This document shows positions 17,101-17,882 of a DNA stretch of 17,882 nucleotides, in pieces. The stretch lies in the NCBI GenBank assembly GCA_029242295.1, contig JAQWUF010000069.1:1-17882 (forward strand), in the 5' to 3' direction. The position numbers and the translations under genes were made by a program. Under the pieces are notes generated by a model, which was not told the DNA's origin, did no database searches, and was given only the letters and a program-made list of their open reading frames with translations. Source of the stretch: UBA2040 sp002332715. Its GTDB lineage: Bacteria; Bacteroidota; Bacteroidia; Flavobacteriales_D; Crocinitomicaceae. Every line of letters begins with the position of its first letter. The stretch's first letter is position 1.

Positions 17101-17632
17101 GATTATAAAGAATGTGGAGTCTCGCATTGAAGCGACTAAAAAATTGGACAACGACATTCAAGAAATCGTGAAAAACAAAATGGTGAAAGGAATGAATATT
17201 CAATTGGTTTCTAAGAATCAGTACAATGAGTTCCCAAGAGATGTTTTGAACCGTTTCAATTCACATGCGAGTTTCTATTACGATATCAATGACAAACGAA
17301 TTAAATCTAATTTGTACAGTCGAATAGATGATATACCACAAGTTTATTTCTTGAGAAATGAAATTGACACGACTTACATAACCGATCAAGTAAGGATGGA
17401 CAAAGCAATTAAGGATAACTTGCGTAATGTGTCTTTCGAAATTTCTAGTACGCAAATGGAAGGTGATTTGTCGGACATGCTGCTTCGTTTGAATTACCGT
17501 AAAGAATTTGTCCGGGAGGGTGAATCCATCGAGGTAATCTTGTACGACATTCCACCGGCTAAAGTTAAAGATATTTCAGACAGATTGAGAACCTTTAGGA
17601 TTAGAGCTGAAGTAGTCGATCCAGCTTATTAA
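10505..17632 (+). CDS. plsY: In-frame fusion: PlsY glycerol-3-phosphate acyltransferase joined to a secreted TPR/PD40/coiled-coil/SPOR protein
   Basis: One uninterrupted frame of 2375 codons. Residues 1 to about 205 are a complete PlsY (separate entry). Residues 206-227 are a basic linker. Residues 228-247 look like a fresh signal peptide (MIKRLTHLMAGLMICLSLFG, then Q). Then come a TPR region (about 250-375), PD40-type propeller strands (about 425-562), a carboxypeptidase-regulatory-like beta domain (about 566-650), a long charged coiled coil (about 765-1910) with three tandem ~200-residue repeats, two SPOR-like domains (about 1966-2050 and 2100-2186) and an unrecognised C-terminal domain (2187-2375). 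Known: TPR plus PD40 plus regulatory domain recalls the periplasmic envelope protein PorE, which however ends in an OmpA domain; SPOR domains bind peptidoglycan. Inference: originally two genes. PlsY's C-terminus is cytoplasmic in solved homologues, so the internal signal peptide is correctly placed for export and cleavage. A single-base error or strain-specific mutation is the main alternative. Confidence 0.8.
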   Translation: MIWNFILYPILGYFLGSIPTAVWVGRSWYGIDIRKHGSKNAGATNTFRVLGQKAGIVVLAIDVLKGLIASVLPLIFMPDRLGSDMLVNVQLITSLACVLGHVFPIFANFNGGKGVATSLGIIIGLHPPAAIIAIGIFLAVYLISSFVSLGAICAALTFPILLHFRFHIDSLNLLIFSSLLGVAIVFAHRKNIARLLNRTESKMPLLEKRIKLNRIATRMYFSTSVSAMIKRLTHLMAGLMICLSLFGQTESEILSEANKLFKSESFVQATPLYLRLLSLSPKNNDYNFRYGTCLLFNADKKQEALRYLKFATESPNIDPEAHFYLGKAYHLNYLFNDAVRSYVTFEELAGAKASNDKQIDRLIETCQNGRRLLMNYSEMIVFDKKEIEADKFFRLYDTKDIGGTIIVTADYQSKLDKKMGHIPLIFFGKNATEIFYSSYGEDMADGKQIYRRKRESSGKWGDAQLIKGKVNTKFDEDYCYKSQDGKYLYFSSKGHNSMGGYDVFRSPYDASSDSFGEPENMDFAVSSPDDDIFFLVDANNENGYFASARQSESGKLYVYKIRVDKLPTELSIIAGQYESKITQLPAQLKVQVETLESKVIGQFKSDKNGQIVLSFPTGGQYRYKMNLEGSSEIYIANVNVPFIKGIKPVRQSFVHFMENGSEVLKVLDRFDESVAEKDDILATVFANKANLDPNSDKFDLNNLNNAKEIEEVLASIGAEGMTMNEVALERSKQIAKTLDENMISSSIDNTYDEVSQNISEDTSLIGVTKLKALKEHDQSYATKVKARQSEIQNRLSTEPNKLPEFQKELELLSTILSDKENAIALKESEITRLENAASTIVSTFTQLTQKEQEMSMLSDLNASYLDQKESFERNTKDNLDEELKLDREMLAQLKSEKQKLNTQTQSAKIAAINRLEYQIKEDIQENELNLVAFSESRQELIERLASNYSLESENLNDNQGLTELNKTKAKVALDEALINSLSIEKSKISKLAEENPNVQSLYLKEAQLEELIAEKSQLTLSRKDKIDELESLVATTDPVNATNPFAQLDPVAQEKAIQEKIDWTYEEDKNEIAAISNSELEKVQGLIQLDKETQKKLATKKANFDPVKYEAEIKAIARIEKSIQESLSNNQMSMLALPESDDELIARVAKTNSAKRESLYANMSLSELDWKKKEIELDQELLKILINEQDKFKRLGSDNPQVPELKEKADEIALLISKNQDELRLHEGQLKSITSQFAITDPAIDQITDPIITDPIVDNSFSQLSKIEQEQKILQTADASYTAKKENLRNIPNPTRAQIEEGIAADENMLSEILIMKRNLDPVKDAAKIDAISRIEQKTNQDVNKTELTLASLPESQEAILSRLVNDELRKIQEVKNSSTLTELEKAKKIIRINNAIINSIETEKAKLDDLSKANPNMETLSKKTVVLSLIINKREADIAVLNQEIDKINSDLASTNSLDKVRKGFVTVEELRTEVLKGDEGIVDNNETTIAGLNAQLKKLESYGRELNTLDSTYEFYEKTQNVDFQSERQLVADELGIIELKKRQASISIGELETEAMGSTIAKTQVMYEDASLTKLVNEENELRVALESDDLTSMKEARKLEKKLLNVIGDRMDKENSITAKIVNSTSDDNENKLEKLKSLETNSITEKINIELTENRYKEIALQSQMLEQKAKKSKSPVEQAELLSQALSKQQEASNLLEMSYVDTKIDNLTKGKINSLMTNGELEARKRNLLVEEANNAAQLAEADAQIKNETNAKMQGQLYDQRDELVKKRSGLNEEIAQVDKKISKAPTPGKPTLPENAKSKELTYLEEREIAESSYYKDLSIANYDARFLEKEILDILKSIDQDKIDAQYLVELWLTNNDKDINKLILKKIATIQNKEVKLEELKAQLKKLQNDLQALLPSDPNIVAKINNLLARSVDPMTKGDAVDYFAIPAAGFEILSTTNTAPVVKAKPISAETPTGFMYRVQVGAFSKPVAEDQFNEFTPVSAEKRSNGLFVYMAGYFVRNANAFEAQKSIRKIGYSDAFVVAYCDGQRITLSEAKRLEETKACTPIELNQISIQNNAPAPTDKKRIMVTELDYYKAIGAAPAFPVETKKGLFFTVQLGVYNRPVDKKTLKDMSPLITKRLPNGQIRYSVGVYVSIEEAFPKRDQAFEKGITDAYITAYYEGERISLAEAEDLLRKDGTGVIEKTAVGIIKNVESRIEATKKLDNDIQEIVKNKMVKGMNIQLVSKNQYNEFPRDVLNRFNSHASFYYDINDKRIKSNLYSRIDDIPQVYFLRNEIDTTYITDQVRMDKAIKDNLRNVSFEISSTQMEGDLSDMLLRLNYRKEFVREGESIEVILYDIPPAKVKDISDRLRTFRIRAEVVDPAY
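11159..11174 (+). other. Perfect inverted repeat at the fusion junction
   Basis: ATGTAC-TTCA-GTACAT: a 6-bp perfect stem with a 4-nt loop, ending 11 nt before the ATG at 11186 and overlapping another in-frame ATG at 11159. It could be a small RNA hairpin affecting internal initiation, a remnant of the former intergenic region, or chance. There is no T-tract, so it is not a terminator. Confidence 0.35.
11250..12455 (+). other. TPR, PD40 propeller and carboxypeptidase-regulatory-like domains
   Basis: Seen, in order: helical pairs with TPR spacing (ILSEANKLFKSESFVQATPL, then RYGTCLLFNADKKQEALRYL, then AHFYLGKAYHLNYLFNDAVR); beta-propeller-like strands EIFYSSYGEDMADGKQIYRR, KYLYFSSKGHNSMGGYDVFR and NGYFASARQSESGKLYVYKI, the second being a clear PD40 motif; then a beta domain (about 12203-12455) with QLKVQVETL, KSDKNGQIVLSFP and YRYKMNLEG that fits a carboxypeptidase-regulatory or CRD fold. 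This order matches the N-terminal part of PorE-like envelope proteins. Confidence 0.7.
13031..13633 (+). repeat. Coiled-coil tandem repeat, unit 1
   Basis: About 201 residues beginning TFTQLTQKEQEM. Landmarks shared with units 2 and 3, in order: an opening F.QL...EQE; a helix with an acidic LDRE(M/T) stretch; AAINRLEYQI; an E.......L(L/P)ES...L..R(L/V) element; LTELNKTKA; then EENPNVQSLYLKEAQLEELI and a closing L.....TTDP. A truncated earlier copy may lie at about 12820-13030, matching only the last third. Confidence 0.7.
13634..14281 (+). repeat. Coiled-coil tandem repeat, unit 2
   Basis: About 216 residues beginning PFAQLDPVAQEKA. Matching landmarks: NFDPVKYEAEIKAIARIEK, then SMLALPESDDELIARVAK, LSELDWKKKEIELDQELL, SDNPQVPELKEKADEIALLI and a closing ITDP run. 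It is longer than units 1 and 3 because of a small DP-I-TDP linker expansion (about 14220-14280, the codons for ITDPAIDQITDP and following). Confidence 0.7.
14282..14880 (+). repeat. Coiled-coil tandem repeat, unit 3
   Basis: About 200 residues beginning SFSQLSKIEQEQK. Matching landmarks: NLDPVKDAAKIDAISRIEQ (compare NFDPVKYEAEIKAIARIEK in unit 2), then LTLASLPESQEAILSRLV, LTELEKAKKIIRINNAIINS, KANPNMETLSKKTVVLSLII and a closing DLASTNS. Sequence after this point stays coiled-coil but no longer follows the repeat pattern. Confidence 0.7.
16400..16655 (+). other. SPOR-like domain 1
   Basis: About 85 residues with YRVQVGAFSKPVAEDQFNEF, a short segment with NGLFVYMAGYFVRNANAFEA, then IRKIGYSDAFVVAY and GQRITLSEAKRL. 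The strand-helix-strand plan, with a VQVGAF start and a DAFVVAY end, is that of SPOR domains, which typically bind glycan strands of peptidoglycan lacking stem peptides. Assignment is by motif only. Confidence 0.7.
16802..17062 (+). other. SPOR-like domain 2
   Basis: About 87 residues with FFTVQLGVYNRPVDKKTLKD, then NGQIRYSVGVYVSIEEAFPK, then KGITDAYITAY and GERISLAEAEDLL. It aligns along its full length with SPOR-like domain 1, including the shared tail G.RI(T/S)L.EA..L, so the two arose by duplication. A proline- and charge-rich spacer of about 50 residues separates them. Confidence 0.7.
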
Positions 17633-17877
17633 TCAAACAGCTGATTCAAATCGATATCATTGGTATACTCCGCTAAAATTTGCTTGTTGTTTTGGATTTC
17701 AATCCATTGTACTTGACTTAAATTTTTTAAAACGTATACTTCGGCGAAGAATCCAGAAATAGCAAATAAAGAAATAGTATACGATGGAACTTGACGATTA
17801 CCAAGAAATTCGCCCTTTTCCTTCAGTAATTGGAGTTTTTTTAGAATGGATAAAGATGAAAATTCAGAAATTGTCAT
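17629..17877 (-). CDS. Small conserved-looking hypothetical protein
   Basis: 82 residues, no signal peptide, cytoplasmic by appearance; I cannot name a function. Seen: a charged N-terminal helix (LSILKKLQLLKEKGEFLGNR), a central strand-rich part (YTISLFAISGFFAEVYVL) and an amphipathic C-terminus ending LNQLFD. The KLQLL...GEFL.NR ... FFAEVYV pattern is familiar from short Bacteroidota hypothetical proteins, but that is memory rather than a search. The ATG at 17877 is preceded by ATAAA and the frame appears complete. Its stop codon overlaps the stop of the convergent fusion gene by 4 nt (TTAA serves both strands). Confidence 0.72.
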   Translation of the reverse strand: MTISEFSSLSILKKLQLLKEKGEFLGNRQVPSYTISLFAISGFFAEVYVLKNLSQVQWIEIQNNKQILAEYTNDIDLNQLFD

Positions 17878-17882
17878 TTTAT

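Larger units (their letters stand above)
11186..17632 (+). other. Probable ancestral or alternative gene: secreted TPR/PD40/coiled-coil/SPOR protein starting at ATG 11186
   Basis: From this in-frame ATG the product would be 2148 residues, beginning with a textbook Bacteroidota signal peptide: basic MIKR, hydrophobic LMAGLMICLSL, and FGQ cleavage site. That is hard to explain inside a single chain unless the downstream part was, or still is, an independent exported protein. ATG 11159 would add nine residues (MYFSTSVSA). Neither start has a strong Shine-Dalgarno, but Bacteroidota often lack one. The mature part would lie in the periplasm and could touch peptidoglycan through its SPOR-like domains. 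Confidence 0.6.

Noticed and set aside
17631..17646. AATCA-AACAGC-TGATT hairpin after the fusion gene as a terminator
   Set aside because: Only a 5-bp AT-rich stem with no T-tract, and it lies inside the convergent gene.

Overview
The window looks like a chromosomal core region of a Bacteroidota bacterium, most likely of the order Flavobacteriales and possibly a Crocinitomicaceae/Fluviicola-like lineage (family level is inference). The evidence is a protein with a type IX secretion (gliding-motility type B) C-terminal sorting domain, signal peptides ending in FxQ or FAQ, AT-rich codon use, weak Shine-Dalgarno sites, and the neighbourhood folP / DUF1599 / BT_3928-like / tpiA / prmA, which I recall as a recurrent Bacteroidota arrangement. 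No mobile element, tRNA, rRNA, CRISPR array or foreign-looking segment was seen, and no gene-free stretch exceeds about 90 bases.

Layout. On the minus strand at the left edge lie the first codons of a secreted protein (1-61, runs off the window), preceded by a small PKD-containing type IX cargo protein (69-887) and by folP, dihydropteroate synthase (971-1816). On the plus strand a very tight run of genes starts at 1844: a duplicated-domain DUF1599 protein, a BT_3928/DoxX-like membrane protein, triosephosphate isomerase (tpiA), ribosomal protein L11 methyltransferase (prmA), a 1546-residue secreted protein of unknown function, and a 2375-codon open frame. Junctions between successive genes are an 8-nt overlap, a 2-nt gap, direct abutment, a 1-nt overlap (TAATG) and a 1-nt gap, so the run reads as one operon with likely translational coupling. 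A small unknown gene (17629-17877, minus) converges on its end, sharing the stop region.

The most unusual item is the last frame, 10505-17632. Its first ~205 codons are a complete PlsY (acyl-phosphate:glycerol-3-phosphate acyltransferase, an inner-membrane phospholipid enzyme). Without any stop codon the frame continues through a ~25-residue linker into what looks like a separate secreted protein: signal peptide, TPR region, PD40-type beta-propeller repeats, a carboxypeptidase-regulatory-like domain, about 1100 residues of coiled coil containing three ~200-residue tandem repeats, two SPOR-like domains and an unrecognised C-terminal domain. The join is one base away from being two genes: a length change of one in an A6 tract at 11124-11129 would close plsY within a few codons. 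It is either a real fusion, probably resolved by signal peptidase or by internal initiation, or a sequencing or assembly artefact.

Functionally the window mixes housekeeping (folate, glycolysis, ribosome modification, phospholipid synthesis) with large envelope proteins. The 1546-residue protein and the TPR/PD40/SPOR protein flank or include plsY, suggesting (inference only) a role in building or organising the cell envelope.
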